Positions 1 to 11,030 are shown, counted from the stretch's first letter. The stretch is 64,000 nt of DNA from Iris pallida (GCA_029216955.1 JANAVB010002199.1:13394417-13458416), one strand, 5' to 3'. Numbers and translations are program-made. Notes: generated by a model from the sequence alone, not told the origin.

Positions 1-92
1 CATAGATTTCTTGTAGTTAGTATAGCTTGCCTCGACACCTCTAGCCTCTTGATTAAATTTTGAGGACATAAGTCTTCTAAGGTGGATAGAGT
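1..92 (+). mobile_element. 3' end of a Tekay/Del-like gypsy internal region with polypurine tract
   Basis: The stretch TTTTGAGGACATAAG at about 57-71 followed by TCTAAGGTGGATAGAG at 76-91 matches the usual end of Tekay/Del chromovirus pol (ATTTCGAGGACGAAAT...) plus polypurine tract, directly before an LTR that starts TGTCAC. The same arrangement is seen on the minus strand at 26367-26405. Only the last ~90 bases of this element are in the window; the rest lies to the left. Confidence 0.6.
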
Positions 93-255
93 TGTCACTC
101 ACATTTTTTGTTATACGTATTTTTGGTATACGTATACGGTATTTTGACATTTGTCAAGTGACCCGTATTTAGACTTGTCTTGCTTAGTCTTGGCTTGGTT
201 TAGTTTTGGTTTGACCTTGGTTTGGTTTGGGTTAGTTTAACATGTCATGGCTTGG

Positions 256-263
256 TATATAAA
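256..263 (+). promoter_or_regulatory. TATA box of T1 LTR
   Basis: TATATAAA, about 165 bp into the LTR, followed by a pyrimidine-rich leader (CTCCTTCTCTCTC...). The second copy has TATATATA at the homologous place (56877-56884). Position and context fit the U3 promoter of an LTR. Confidence 0.55.
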
Positions 264-639
264 CCAACTCCTTCTCTCTCATTTCATTATGTCTCATTAA
301 CTCATCTCCTCTCCTTCTCCATTACTTCTCCCATCAACCTTGGCAAGTATAACTTGCTCCATGGCGGACATAAAAGATTTCTATTTTATTTGTTCTATCT
401 TCTTTCCTACATAATTCTAAGCATCTTTAGAACTTGAGATTTTCGACTATGACGGATAGTTTTTTGTAGATCTAAGTTTTAAGTTTTTTTGATCTCTTAA
501 AACTTGTTATTTTCAAAAACTAATAGTTCCATATTATGGAGAATTTAATTCTACCCAATTTTGGCTTTTAAATTGCATGGTTCTAACTTATTTGAGGAAA
601 TTATGGTCGTTCTCGTGTTCATGATCCCCACACACCTTC

Positions 640-1000
640 GGTGCGGTCGAGACGATGAACAATGACGCGCGTGCTTCGCATGCCGTACGTCCGTGCGCTG
701 GGCACCAGCACTTTATGTCATGGCCAGTTTGGTCTACGTGTTTCGCGTGATGCCCGCCCGTGCATTTCGCTTGCCGTGTGCTGTGCATCCTCGCCCCGCG
801 TATCGTGGCCAGTTTTGTCCACGTGCGCCCGCATATTTCGCTTGCTGTGTGCCCACGCATCGTGCAACCACGCCCACACGTTTCACGTGTCGTATGCCTG
901 TACGTTTTGCGTGCCACACGCTTGCGTATTTTGTGTATCCCGTACACGTACGCCCGTACGTCGTGCATCTGCGCCCCATACCGCTTGCCCACGGGAATAT
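640..1000. repeat. CpG-rich degenerate repeat block in T1 LTR
   Basis: A 360-bp block full of CG, ACGT and CACGTG in otherwise AT-rich DNA. Units recur with variation: CATGGCCAGTTTGGTCTACGTG (about 719-740) against CGTGGCCAGTTTTGTCCACGTG (about 804-825), and CATTTCGCTTGCCGTGTG against CATATTTCGCTTGCTGTGTG. Overlapping short ORFs on both strands are by-products of this composition, not genes. The second T1 LTR has an unrelated but equally CpG-rich repeat block at the same place (57290-57680). Confidence 0.6.
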
Positions 1001-1492
1001 CTCAACTGAATCTTGTTAGTAACTAGACATATGATAACCTTAGTTAGCTAATAATAGCAAGCTGTAGGACTTGATTAGCCGTGCCTGAATGATTGTCTCA
1101 TGATTAACATGGGAATTATATTCCACCTCTTATTCTTCCTGATGCAAGCAAGTATGTTCATTTAACTCTTATCATTTATGTTATTATAATTATGTTCTCA
1201 TATCAGTTCTTTTATATGCTGGTTTTTGTTCATGAGTAGATCCACCATTGTAGTACTTGCTCTTTTTGGGGTCTGACCCAGCTGGTTTTATATGGTCAGA
1301 TTTTGGAGTGACACCCGAGGATCTACATATCTTCCATCCAGATGGTGAACACCAGGAGTAACCGAGGCAACGAGTGGGTTTCTTCTTTTGCTCTTCCACT
1401 CTAATGTAACTTATTTTTGAGGCGTTCAGCCGTCGAACACGTGTTAGCTCGTATTGTAAACTTTATTTCTGTCTGCCTAAGGGCTGTAACAT

Positions 1493-1835
1493 GATTGACA
1501 AAATTCTAAGGTTGATCATGTATGACTTAACTTTTGCTAGTCTTCGCATTTTGTATGACTAGCTTCATGATCATCTGAATATGTAATGTTTGGGATGTCT
1601 TACTTTTATATGTCCGATGTTCTAACATTTTGTAATATCTATTTGCTTGCTTGAGATTGAGACACTATGCTTGTTCATGACCATAAGGGACTGATAGATT
1701 GTAGATTAACCCTCATGCATCTAGACAGCCATGACCGTATTATGAAGTGTGTTGCACTCCGATATACGTAGCTGGTTGTGTCTATCTTTCACTCTCTAAT
1801 ATTCTGGTTCTGGAGCATGACACCAAGATACATAT
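1493..1835. other. Unassigned AT-rich sequence
   Basis: No ORF, repeat or terminal signal recognised. It lies between the T1 LTR and the point where SIRE-A homology begins, and could be either the end of the LTR or flanking DNA. Confidence 0.4.
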
Positions 1836-1839
1836 GTGA

Positions 1840-3420
1840 AATAACAACCGGACTACGGTACCAATCATAGGCGTTGTCAGGGTCGAAGAAATGATGAACC
1901 GCCTAATCATCATAGTGGTAACTAAAAACAGTAGGATCTCGTAGAAGAGAACTGGCATGCTGACTAGTCTGAGTGAAACGCATATCCGTAAAAGAGTTTA
2001 CAAGGGCCTAAAACCGACTGGCATCTCAGAACTCTTGTTCCTTCGATGTCTCGGTCACATACGCTCACAAATAGTTGTGTTCATCCAGTTGAGCATGCTG
2101 CAACTCATTCAAATGTTGGTAGATGTCCTCAAAGGACATATGATAGGTCTGAGGTGGAGCAGATGGTGCAGGAGGAGGAGCAGAAGGGACAAAGGCACTA
2201 TAACGTGAAAGCTACAGATGTTTGGACTCAGAGTCACGAGTACAAGCGGATAGATGAATCTCAAAATGCTGAAAGATGATAGGTAGGATCATTACCTAGG
2301 GAAGGTTCATGTTCATCTCACGACACCTAGCCATCATCCGAATAATAGTCTTAGGAACAGAAAAGGAAATCCCATGATAAATGTGGTAGATAGCCGACAA
2401 CTAAAGATTGGTTACGTCATCTTTTGAGGGGGACTTGGGTAGTATGGTGGATGATCTGATGTAACTCATAGAAGTACAAACTCAAGTTCATGGCTTTAAG
2501 CTTGCTGGGAGGGATGGGATCAGGAGCACAAATTTGATTCTTGAAATTGGTCAAAGTCATGTTGTTGGAAAATTCAAAATCAGTGATATCGATAAGCGGC
2601 TCACCTGCGTTTGGACTTTATAGGATCATCGCTAGTTCTTTATTATTGAAATGAATATCAATGTTGGCGACATAGTTTGAAACAAGATAGTCATCTTCAA
2701 TAATAGTAATATTGTAGTGAAATAACCGAATTAAAATGGTGGCAATAGAAAAAGAATGTGTGACAAAAATATGCAATCCCAAAGCTTCAAAAGAAGGTCT
2801 ATGTGACGGAAAGATCGTCCATTTTATCGGTACGCCGGGGCAAATATTGGGAATAGAAAAGTCTACATACCATAACAAAGATTGTTCTAGAGTTTTAAAG
2901 TTAAACACATTGAACGCCCCGTCGTCCATTTGGACGGATGAAAAGAGAGATTTGAGGTTAGGATCAGAAGAGTGGCCGCATCACTAGTCATCTTCTTTCT
3001 CTTAAAAGGATTTATAACTCTAGGCATGACTTCCAATGAAGTAGATAGTTTATATGAATTTCAAAAAATTGAGAGATGGAAAGATAAAGGAAATTATACC
3101 TTCTCATATTAGAGTATTTGGAAGAGTTGGAGATTCCTAGCCCGATTCCAAAGTTTTAATGCAAAATTCCAAAGGAGTAGGGAGAAATCGAAGTTTGAAA
3201 AACTAGGGTTTTGGTAGGTTCTCTAGGTTTTTTGCTGCTGTGCTGCTGGTTGAGGAGGAAGAAGGACAAATAGAAAGTGGGCCATTCGAATTTTGTACAA
3301 ACCCGACACCAACCGAGTTCGAGCCCATCTCGGTCCGAATTTGGACCGAGTTTGCCATGAACTCTGTTGAGGACATTTTGTACAAAATGTAAAATATTAC
3401 TTTGAATTTATCATTCGTTT
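1840..3420 (-). pseudogene. SIRE-A extra ORF after pol (env-position ORF), decayed
   Basis: The longest intact piece is 2618-2929 (103 aa), aligning with SIRE-B 20030-20309 around shared words such as IKWT.FP and HRP.FE.LGLH. Further pieces match SIRE-B near 20980-21060 (for example the stretch around ACCGCCTAATCATCAT at 1899-1914). Many stops and frameshifts. The position between RNase H and the 3' LTR is where Sireviruses carry an optional envelope-like ORF, but I see no signal peptide or membrane segment in these fragments and do not assign a function. The upstream region (3310-3352) carries the CCGAGTTCG/CCGAATTTGGACCGAG motif also found upstream of this ORF in SIRE-B. Confidence 0.6.
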
Positions 3421-3689
3421 CAATTATTTAATTCCAAAATTAGTAATTTTAAATTTTAATTAATAATTAGAATTATTTTATGAATTAAATTTTGTTATGC
3501 AGCGACTGTCTCAGATTAGCTGTAGGGGTACTGTTTCAGCTAAAAGAGGTCCACTGGGGACACTTAGGTACCGCTTTGCTTTAGCCGTAGCCGTAGTCGT
3601 GGTGATACACAGACCCTTTGTAGGCTTGTCTCGAAAACAGTTTTTCGCATATTAAAAAATAATTAATAAGGTAAAATTATTGAATATTA

Positions 3690-6600
3690 TTGACATCTAA
3701 TATTCTTAGTTCTGACGTAAATAATTGAATCTATATTCCAATAAGAGTTTTTTAAAGATGTCAGGCAATTATTTCTGTCTACATATTCTAAATTGATGTC
3801 TCCATTTGCTTGATGATCGCTAACAAAGTAATGTTGAATCTCAATGTGCTTAGTGCGAGAGTGACTGTCACGCCCCGCTCCCGTAGGAGCGATCGTCCTC
3901 GCTAAGGCGTGATGCCGCACGGGCCTAGGTTGCGCCCGTGCAAGGCCAAGTCCAGAAACGGCCGATTTGAGTTCTAGGCCACAGAGTCGCACAGAGTGTC
4001 CCCATTTGCAGCGGAATATAAATGAACACAATTGAAGCGAAACCAAATTCTTTATTGATATTCAACAAGTTTACAAGCGGCGCTAGGCCGATATTACAAG
4101 TCGCTCAAGCTCTCTCTCTCTCTGAAACATAAAAGGCGTGCCAAGTGGCTTACAAGATGGAATGATTCATGGCGATGTTCCAATACATTATGTCCCGTAT
4201 ATGGTGCTCCAGCTCCTTGCAACGCTCCAAGGCCCAGAGATAGCTCCGCGCCTTAGCACGTTCGATTGAAGCTCCGCACCCGCCGGCGTCTCCTGCATCC
4301 TGCAAGTAGACTGTGGGGTTATCAGTACATTGTTATGCACTGGTGGGGAGGCTAGCTCGCCCATAATCACTATCATTACCGAACACGTTCCATTTACTTG
4401 TGTGCATCTCTATCATTCATTGTCTTTCTAATCTTGCCTTAGGGTCATTTACATGGCATATGATATAACCTATCCCGTGTAACCGATTTCAAGTGTCGCA
4501 TGGAAATACATGCACAACTTACCCATACTTACCGTCCGGCCTTCCCTGTTCAGAGCAAACCAAGTTAGACAACAGTTCATGTGTAATAACATAACGTAGA
4601 CGCATTCTTTAACTCATTTGTACTCGTTATCATTTTTGGAGTGGCACATTTCAAGTCATTCAGTAGGCACTTGTTCATTTAACTTTTTAACTTAGACTAC
4701 TCTGATTTCAATGCAAGGACTTGCACGTGGATTGCCACCAGCAAAGCCCACTTAATCTATATGCATCGGTCGCTGGCACCACAAGCCATCCTGGACTTTC
4801 TCCTTGGCATTTTCGCACCTATCATGGCGTGCGGCTGGTACACCCTGATAGTCTCTTGAAAAATACCCCGCACTTACGTCTCCTGGGGCCAAGCCTCCCC
4901 CAGTTAAGCCCGTAAGCCCCTTTTGGATCCGCCTAGGCCGGCATATCCCCCCTTTGATCATGCCGCGGAATCCCCTTTCACGGTCACAGCATACGCCACC
5001 CCTCGCTCGTGCCGTTGTCCACGACCATTTCGTATTTTATTATCATTTTAACTTAATGGCTGTCTTTGAGCCTTAGGCTAACCCTTAGCCTTCTTACGTT
5101 ATCGACCAGGTTGGCGTCCGTGCAGCGCGGGTAGCGAGCCCCGATGCACGTGCCCGTCACACCTGTCGCTAATCCTTCTTTCTTTTCTTATCTTTTCAAG
5201 TTTCCTTTCCTTTTCTTTCTTTCTTTCACTTGTTCATTAGTTCATCGATTCATTCACGTATTCATTCGTTGATTCACTTATTCGTTTGCTCTTTCATTTA
5301 TACATTACACGACTCCTCGTATGGGAGTCGCCTTGGCGACCCATCGGTCCCATAGCTTTTCAATGTTGCTATAATCTACACGGTGCGACTATATTGATAG
5401 TCTTTCCGTTTCATTGTTGTAACCCATTCATTGTTTGATTGTTTGGACGTATAGGGAGCATCAACGTAGGCTTGTGCCGTAGCACGAGCATGGAGCGCGG
5501 GCGAGAGTTCTCGTATTTTCCATGTTACTTTCCATATTCTATACAAGCATACAAGTTGGGATTATTCCCTTAGCTAGGTGCGTTGGGTCATTTATTAGCA
5601 TGCAAGATGTTATCGCCTAGCGATTCTCGTGTTTGTGTCCGCATTATTATGTGCATAGGCTAAGCAAAGACGGGTTCATCGGAGCCACCCACCTTAGCGA
5701 TGTTCGCATCGGCCGAGCGATATTCCGAGCGCGCCTTTGAAAGTCTAAGTCTGGATTCATCCTGTCGGGCCAATGTAAGCCTTGCATCGATTCGCATCGA
5801 TACTTCATCGGGACGAAGCAACTCTTCGGGTCAACGGCTCGTTTGAGTCGTTGCACTTGCCGTTTGGAATCGGCGTTCCGCTAGGGCGGAGCGGGTCACT
5901 ACAGTGACATACCGAATTCTTAGTCAAATTTATAGTATTATTGTTGTCACAGAAAATAGATATGTGTGCAGTATAAATCATAGCCTTCTAGGGTTTGCTT
6001 CATCCATAATATTTGTGCACAACAACGTCCTGCGGCGATATACTCAGCCTCAGTAGTCGATAATGCAACAAAAAAATTCTTTTTGCTAAACCAAGAGACT
6101 GGAGCCTTACCTAGAAAATGACATATGCCGCTTGTACTTTTTCTATCCACTTTGCATCTAGCAAAATCAACATCTGAATAACCGGTTAGGTCATAGGACG
6201 TGGTTTTGGAATACCATAAACCGACATAAAAAGTCTCTTAAGGTATCGAAAGATACGCTTAACTACATATATGTGGGATTCCATAGGGTTAGCTAGAAAT
6301 CTTGTAGACAAGCAAGCACTAAATATTATATCAAGGCAACTAGAAGCTAAATAAAGTAAACTACCAATTATACCTCGATACTTACGTATGTTGACAAGTT
6401 TGACTTGTTCATGTACATTAAGTTTGGTTGAAGTTGCCATTGGAGTGCCAAAGGGTTTGACGGATTCCAGATCAAACTTCTTTAGCAAATCTTTTATGTA
6501 CTTCGCTTGGTTGATGAACGTCTCATTGTTAGTTTATTTGATTTGCAGTCCAAGGAAGAATTTAAATTCTTCCATCATGCTCATCCCAAACTCATTCTGC

Positions 6601-6950
6601 ATACACTTAGAGAATTCTTTACAGAGGGATTCAAGAGTAGATCCAAAGATAATATCATCCAGATAAATTTCAATTAAAAGAATAGTTACATTTAAAGATT
6701 TTATAAACAGTGTAGTGTCAACCTTGCCTTTTAAAAAACTATTATCAGGTAGAAAAAGGCTTAGACGGTCGTACTAAGCACGAGGCCGGGCTTGTTTCAA
6801 ATCGTCTAAGGCTTTCTTCAACTTGAATACATAATCATAATTTTTGAAATTAGTAAAACATGGAGGTTGAACTACATCTATTACGAAAAGCACTCTTTAT
6901 ATCTATTTACAAAAGTTAAAGTTATGGAAACATGAAAATGCACATAACAT
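3690..6950 (-). pseudogene. SIRE-A reverse transcriptase / RNase H remnant (split by a solo LTR)
   Basis: On the minus strand, 5947-6950 encodes the RT palm and RNase H in broken frames: a YLDDIIFG catalytic box near 6640-6660, then the tether and RNase H with [11 protein letters not shown]. The end of RNase H (HIEI...DHQANGDI) lies at 3750-3860, beyond the inserted solo LTR. The N-terminal part of RT is missing: a segment of roughly 200 bp present in SIRE-B (17820-18020) is absent at 6945-6960, where CATCTAACCAA occurs twice. Non-functional. Confidence 0.75.
3866..5903 (-). mobile_element. T3 solo LTR (gypsy, Tekay/Del-like)
   Basis: A 2038-bp unit with TG...CA ends (plus strand TGTCACGCCCCGC ... 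GCGGGTCACTACA) and a perfect 5-bp TSD GTGAC at 3861-3865 and 5904-5908. Removing it rejoins the RNase H sequence of SIRE-A. Minus orientation is preferred because the minus-strand 3' end GGGGCGTGACA is like that of T2 (GGGTCGTGACA) and an AATAAAG signal lies near it (about 4050). No ORF of substance; pyrimidine-rich simple sequence at about 5170-5300. A solo LTR is the product of LTR-LTR recombination. Confidence 0.8.
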
Positions 6951-8490
6951 CTAACCAAATTGATTTAATTCCTCTTGCATAGCATCTAACCAATAGTTAT
7001 CACTAAATGCTTCTTCAATAGTTTCAGGTTCTAGCTGTGAAATAATTGCAACACAAGAAGCTATATCTCTGGTATAGGAATGAATACTTACGCCCTGGGT
7101 GATCTCACCTATTACTAGGTCCTTGGGGTGGTCAGACATGAATTCTACTTTTTTGCAGGCTTTCAAGGTAGATGGTTCCGGTTTCAGGTTCTGTAGACGT
7201 CTTGCTTAGTGTACTAATGTCTTCATCATCATTATAGTTGATCGTCTGTTGGTTTAAGTCTTCGAAGGTAACGTTCATTGATTCTTCTATGATCATTGAC
7301 TTTTTGTTGAAGACTCGATACCTTTTGCTTTTGGCCGCATAACCTAAAAAGTTATCCTCATCGATCTTTTCGTCAAATTTACCTAAATTATATTTAGTGT
7401 TAAGAATAAAAAATTTACAGCCAAAATTTTGAAATAAGAAACCGTGGGTGTTTTATAAACCATAACTCATAGGGAGTATTCTTCGATTTAGGTTGAATTA
7501 GAACCCTATTGAGAACATGGCAGGCTGTATTGACAGCTTCTGCCCAAAAATATTTGGGTAGACTAAACTGGTTCAACCTTACTCTAAACATTTCAGATAG
7601 AGTTCTGTTCTTACGTTCCGCAACGCTGTTTTGTTGTGGAGTCCTAGGGTAGCAGAACTCATACAAATATTCGTATGTGTCACAGAATTGCTCAAACTCT
7701 GCATTCTCGAATCCGCCGCTATGATCACTTCAAATACGAGTAACCATGAATGCTTTCTCATTTTGAACTTTTTTTTACAAAATACGAAAAATTCAGATAT
7801 TACATCGTTCTTGCATACGAGAAAATATACCCACATGTATCTAAAAAAATCATCTACTATTACAAAAACATATAACTTACCACATAAGCTAAAAATTCTA
7901 CGGCCCAAATAAATCCATATGCAGTAATTGTAGAGGTCTAGTGGTACTTACAGCACTTTTGGACTTAAATATGGATCGGGTAGCTTTATTCTTTTCACAT
8001 TCGCTACATACGTATCCTTCTTGAAGATGATGTCTAGTAAGCCTCGTACCAATTTCTTCGTGGATAATCTTGAAATTGTGTCCATATTTGCATGTCCGAG
8101 TCATATGTGCCATAGTTGACTCTCATCGTTCTTGGCGAGTAAACATCAACCTGTATTGTTAGCATCTTCTAACAAATAGGAAATATATATATATTGTCTT
8201 CCCTAATACCTTCAAAGATAGTACTACCAGTTGAGCTATCAACTATAGTGCATTTTTCTTTTATAAAGTTAATACCATAACCGTGGTCAGCTAAATGGCT
8301 TATGCTGAGTAGGTTATATTTTAACTCAGTTACTAGACAGACATCTTTAATCACAAGGTAGGGAGCCCTACCAATGTTGCCAATACCTACTATATATTCT
8401 TGTAAGTTGTTACCGAAGGAGACGTATCATTCTTTCTTCTTCGACGGTGTTGCGAATAGAGAAGCATTACCGGTCATGTGCCGTGAGCAA
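6951..8490 (-). pseudogene. SIRE-A protease end, GAG-pre-integrase and integrase, decayed
   Basis: Minus-strand fragments at 8169-8354 (VCLVTELKYNLLSISHLAD), 7898-8113 (integrase zinc region with CSECEKNKATRS and the start of the catalytic core), 7579-7908, 7415-7666 (PRTPQQNSVAERKNRTLSEM, containing the third catalytic Glu) and 6951-7166. They are colinear with the intact-looking integrase of SIRE-B at 16514-17794. Several frameshifts make it non-functional. The 5' edge at 8490 is the Tat-1 insertion point, just upstream of the protease region. Confidence 0.75.
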
Positions 8491-9187
8491 TGTGGACACA
8501 CGCAAAAAGAAGAAGAAATGCTGTCTTTTTTTTTTTGGCGTAAGGCACCACAAATCGAGTATGCCTGAGAGATCCTGCGCTGAGGATCTCCGAGTACAAA
8601 ACAAGAATTCTGGAGAATGGGACGATGGAGATCAAGCGGCAGTTGCTCCTTTACTCCGTTGACACTCCGATTACAAAAGTAGGAGAAAACCTAAAAAAAT
8701 TGCTAACTCTCGGCTCACTGGCAGGAAGTGCAACAATTTGGCTCTTGAAAATGCTCTCCGTTCTGTGTTTTGAAGAGGGATGAGACCCCTTTTTATCGTC
8801 GTTCTTGAGCTGGAATGATGTTATGCGCCCACATAAGGAAACACACTGGTTTTCATATGGGCGCATGGTCCTGCTTTGGGTATAGGATATAGGCGCATAC
8901 AGGCTGCATGGTCGTGGGTTGATCGTGGTGCTGACGTGGCCACATTCTTCGGTGCACGACTGCTCATGGAGACTAACGTAGCTGTATGCTTCGGTACACA
9001 TTTTGATCGTGGCTTTGACCATGTCAGAGACTGTTCTGGCTTGGGTACATAGCCTGAAACAGGGCTATGCGCCTCCCTTCTGGAGGAGCTTGTCTTGGGT
9101 GCATGGGCATATGACCTCATTGGAGCTTGGGCTCCTTGGTGAGTTGGACGCATATGTCCAGTCTGCTGAAATTTTCATGCTTCTACA
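8491..9187 (-). repeat. Tat-1 3' LTR
   Basis: 697 bp; aligns along its length with 48709-49468 (same start ..TGGACACAC.CAAAAAGAAGAAGAAATG and same end TTTTTATGCTTCTACA, here TTTTCATGCTTCTACA). Slightly shorter than the 5' LTR because part of the GGGCGCATA motif cluster near its right end is missing. Carries several copies of the GGGCGCATA / TATGCGCCC motif. Confidence 0.85.
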
Positions 9188-9207
9188 AGACCCCCTTCAA
9201 AGTTTTC
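9188..9207 (-). other. Tat-1 polypurine tract
   Basis: On the minus strand GAAAACTTTGAAGGGGGTCT immediately precedes the 3' LTR start TGTAGAAGCAT. Tat-2 has the same sequence directly before its 3' LTR (44763-44782), although the LTR bodies of the two families differ. This is the priming site for plus-strand DNA synthesis. Confidence 0.8.
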
Positions 9208-9310
9208 GATACTTGAACGAGTTTGAAATACTTTGAAAGAAGCACCGTCTTCTCGTGATGCAGTGGGCGCAGAGCACGGCTCTCTCTTTGGGCGCATATG
9301 TAGGACCGAT

Positions 9311-10280
9311 TGTAGGAACGAGTTGTAAAGCGTAATACTCTAGAGGGGGGGTGAATAGAGTAGGCAGCAGAAATTAACTATTTAAAAAAATGTTAGTAAC
9401 AAGATCACAGATAATATATATATATATCACAGATATGTAAATGAAAAGTAGAGAGTAGAGAGCAAACTCAAACACAAGGATGTATACTGGTTTCCCTCTG
9501 TTGAGGACTAGTCCAGTCGGTAGAACTCTTGCTACCAGTTGAATCCACTATGGAAAATCACCACAAGTATTCATCCGAAGATCTTGCAACTTCTACAATG
9601 CGAGCTTTGATCCGAAGTACTCGACCAACTTCAATTGTGAAGTGTGTAACTTCAATCAAGTCTCCGATTACAACCACACTGAAACTTCTAGACCGTACCG
9701 TACTGGCAAATCGACTAGAGGATTGTAACTGGCTTGGGATTTGAAAATGAATAGCTCAGAATACTTTGGAAGAAGTAGTAGGCTTATAGAGAAGAGATAT
9801 GAAAGTGAATGAGTGAATGAGTGTGTTGAAATGATCGAAATTCTTCTCTATTTATAGTTTTTCCAAAGGCAGAATTCTGACAGAATTCGGCAAAATTCTG
9901 ACAGAATTCAGACAGAATTCGGGCAGAACTCTATGAGAAAATCTCGGTGGGATCCGTAACTGCAGGGAGACCAAGTTCAAAAAGCAACGTTCACTAACCG
10001 AACTCTGGCCGAACTCTGGCCGAATTTGGGCCGAACTCTGGCCGAATTCTGTTCGAGTTCTATTGGAGTTCTGTCAGGGTTTTTGCAAATTGGTTTTGGG
10101 CTTTTTGAAAAGTCAGACAGTTAGGAAGTAGTTTGGGCTTATGTAAGTGGGCTTGTTTTCAAAATGAAAGGGTATTTTGAAAACGTTTCTTGGGTAGCCT
10201 ATTTGCCAGTACGATGCAGTGTACATCATATTCCTAGACTCAATAAATATGAAAAATACATTGATGAAATAGGAAAACTA
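9311..10280 (-). mobile_element. Truncated Sirevirus-type solo LTR
   Basis: On the minus strand it ends CGTTCCTACA like the SIRE-B LTR, with the shared CACCCCC..TCTAGAGTATT block (about 9338-9355) and the shared CAGTATACATC / GAGGACTAGTC region. About 970 bp against 1068 bp for a complete LTR; the expected start TGTTGGCC is not found at the right edge, so the first ~100 bp of U3 are missing. No internal region adjoins it. It sits between the 3' LTR and aORF of Tat-1. Confidence 0.7.
9872..10076. repeat. 11-bp periodic GAATTC-type motif array in Sirevirus LTR
   Basis: Two blocks. The first has units starting at 9872, 9883, 9893, 9904, 9915 and 9926 (GAATTCTGACA type). The second has seven units starting at 10000, 10011, 10022, 10033, 10044, 10055 and 10066 (GAACTCTGGCC type), exactly 11 bp apart. 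Shorter versions occur in the U3 of SIRE-A, SIRE-B and SIRE-C. Sirevirus LTRs are known to carry conserved palindromic motifs upstream of the TATA box; this may be the version used by this family. Confidence 0.75.
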
Positions 10281-10387
10281 AGAGCCCTTTGATGACGCAT
10301 TTCTTCAAATATTTGAGCAGACTTGAAGACGCCTTTTCCCTTGACGGCGGTCGTCCAAAGATAAACAGATCTGGAAATCTGAATACC

Positions 10388-10465
10388 TTTTGGGGGCTTC
10401 GCCCCAGAACCCCTGACGGGGGGTGCTACCCCCTCGACCCCTGTCCGCTGACCGGGCAGCGGAAC
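10388..10465. repeat. GC-rich cluster of three small inverted repeats
   Basis: GGGGGCTTCGCCCC (10392-10405), GGGGGGTGCTACCCCC (10418-10433) and TCCGCTGACCGGGCAGCGGA (10444-10463) are each near-perfect hairpins. The cluster is abruptly GC-rich compared with its surroundings and is not present in the equivalent part of Tat-2. I do not recognise the parent element. Confidence 0.5.
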
Positions 10466-10469
10466 CCCC

Positions 10470-10770
10470 GATGTGAGGCCCCGGATAGGTCGTTAGGCGG
10501 TTCAGAGAAATCTTCTTGTATGACCCCGTCTTTGGCCCATCAATAATTCTCCATTGCATATGTCCTGGTTTGATCATGTTTGATCATGCTTACAACATGT
10601 CTACAAATACATGTTAGGCAAACAAAACAACATAATACAAGCATAGCGATATAATATAGAATATTTAGAGCAATGCTAATATTAGGACAATGCTAAGTTT
10701 AAGTAACAACATGATAGTAATTACATGAATATTAGTGATGTCATTATGTTAAACTTAATTGATTAGCCAT
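10470..10770. other. Unassigned AT-rich stretch
   Basis: No ORF or repeat recognised apart from a short TTTGATCATG doublet near 10569-10588. It may be part of the same unknown insertion as the GC-rich hairpins. Confidence 0.3.
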
Positions 10771-10944
10771 ATTCAAAAACATGATATAATCATTGGGCTA
10801 ACAGCATAGAGTTTGGCCAGCCTGTTAGAGAGATGGCTGTTGAGATCTTCCTCAAAAATCTGAACTGATAGATTCATCGAGGTAGAATTTGAAGAGGTCC
10901 ATCCTTTATACGTTGTCCATGTCAGCAAATGGCAGTCGCATAGT

Positions 10945-11030
10945 ATGCACGAGGCTGGATCTTCACGTGGGCGCATAAGCCATTGTGAGCGTATAGTGTA
11001 CAATGAGTGCATAGGAATAGTGGGAGCATA
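10945..11030. promoter_or_regulatory. Tat-1 motif copies upstream of the antisense gene
   Basis: GTGGGCGCATAAGCC near 10969, plus degenerate copies (GAGCGTATAG, GAGTGCATAGG) lie within 100 bp upstream of the aORF TATA box. Tat-2 has the corresponding copies of its own motif at 44655-44710, upstream of the aORF TATA box on the other strand. Confidence 0.5.

Larger units (their letters stand above)
93..1492 (+). mobile_element. 3' LTR of Tekay-like family T1, copy 1
   Basis: The LTR starts TGTCACTCACATT after the polypurine tract. Its first ~500 bases align by eye with 56697-57280 (second copy): same start, GTTATACGTATTTTTGGTATACG, a run of TTGGTTTGGTTTGG, TATA box, CT-rich leader, AACTTGCTCCATGGCGGAC. 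The right end is placed at GGGCTGTAACA (1492) because such ends are usual for Tekay LTRs; I cannot confirm it with a TSD, so the right boundary is uncertain. Contains the CpG-rich block at 640-1000. Confidence 0.5.
1836..8490 (-). mobile_element. SIRE-A, 3' part (Sirevirus-like Ty1/copia), left half
   Basis: Read on the minus strand this half holds, from 8490 downward, protease/GAG-pre-integrase, integrase, reverse transcriptase, RNase H, and the extra ORF that follows pol in Sireviruses. Every part has a colinear counterpart in SIRE-B (16240-21100, plus strand). The element continues at 49474 on the other side of Tat-1; the five bases AGCAA (8486-8490) are duplicated at 49469-49473. Homology to SIRE-B ends near 1836, before a 3' LTR is reached, so the 3' end is lost. 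A T3 solo LTR (3866-5903) interrupts RNase H. Confidence 0.85.

Noticed and set aside
588..1026. Overlapping Cys/His/Arg-rich ORFs on both strands
   Set aside because: They arise from the CpG-rich repeat block in the T1 LTR; no conserved domain, and the second LTR copy does not preserve any of the frames.
9872..10076. Heat-shock elements
   Set aside because: The HSE pattern needs GAAnnTTC spacing; here GAATTC is contiguous with an 11-bp period.
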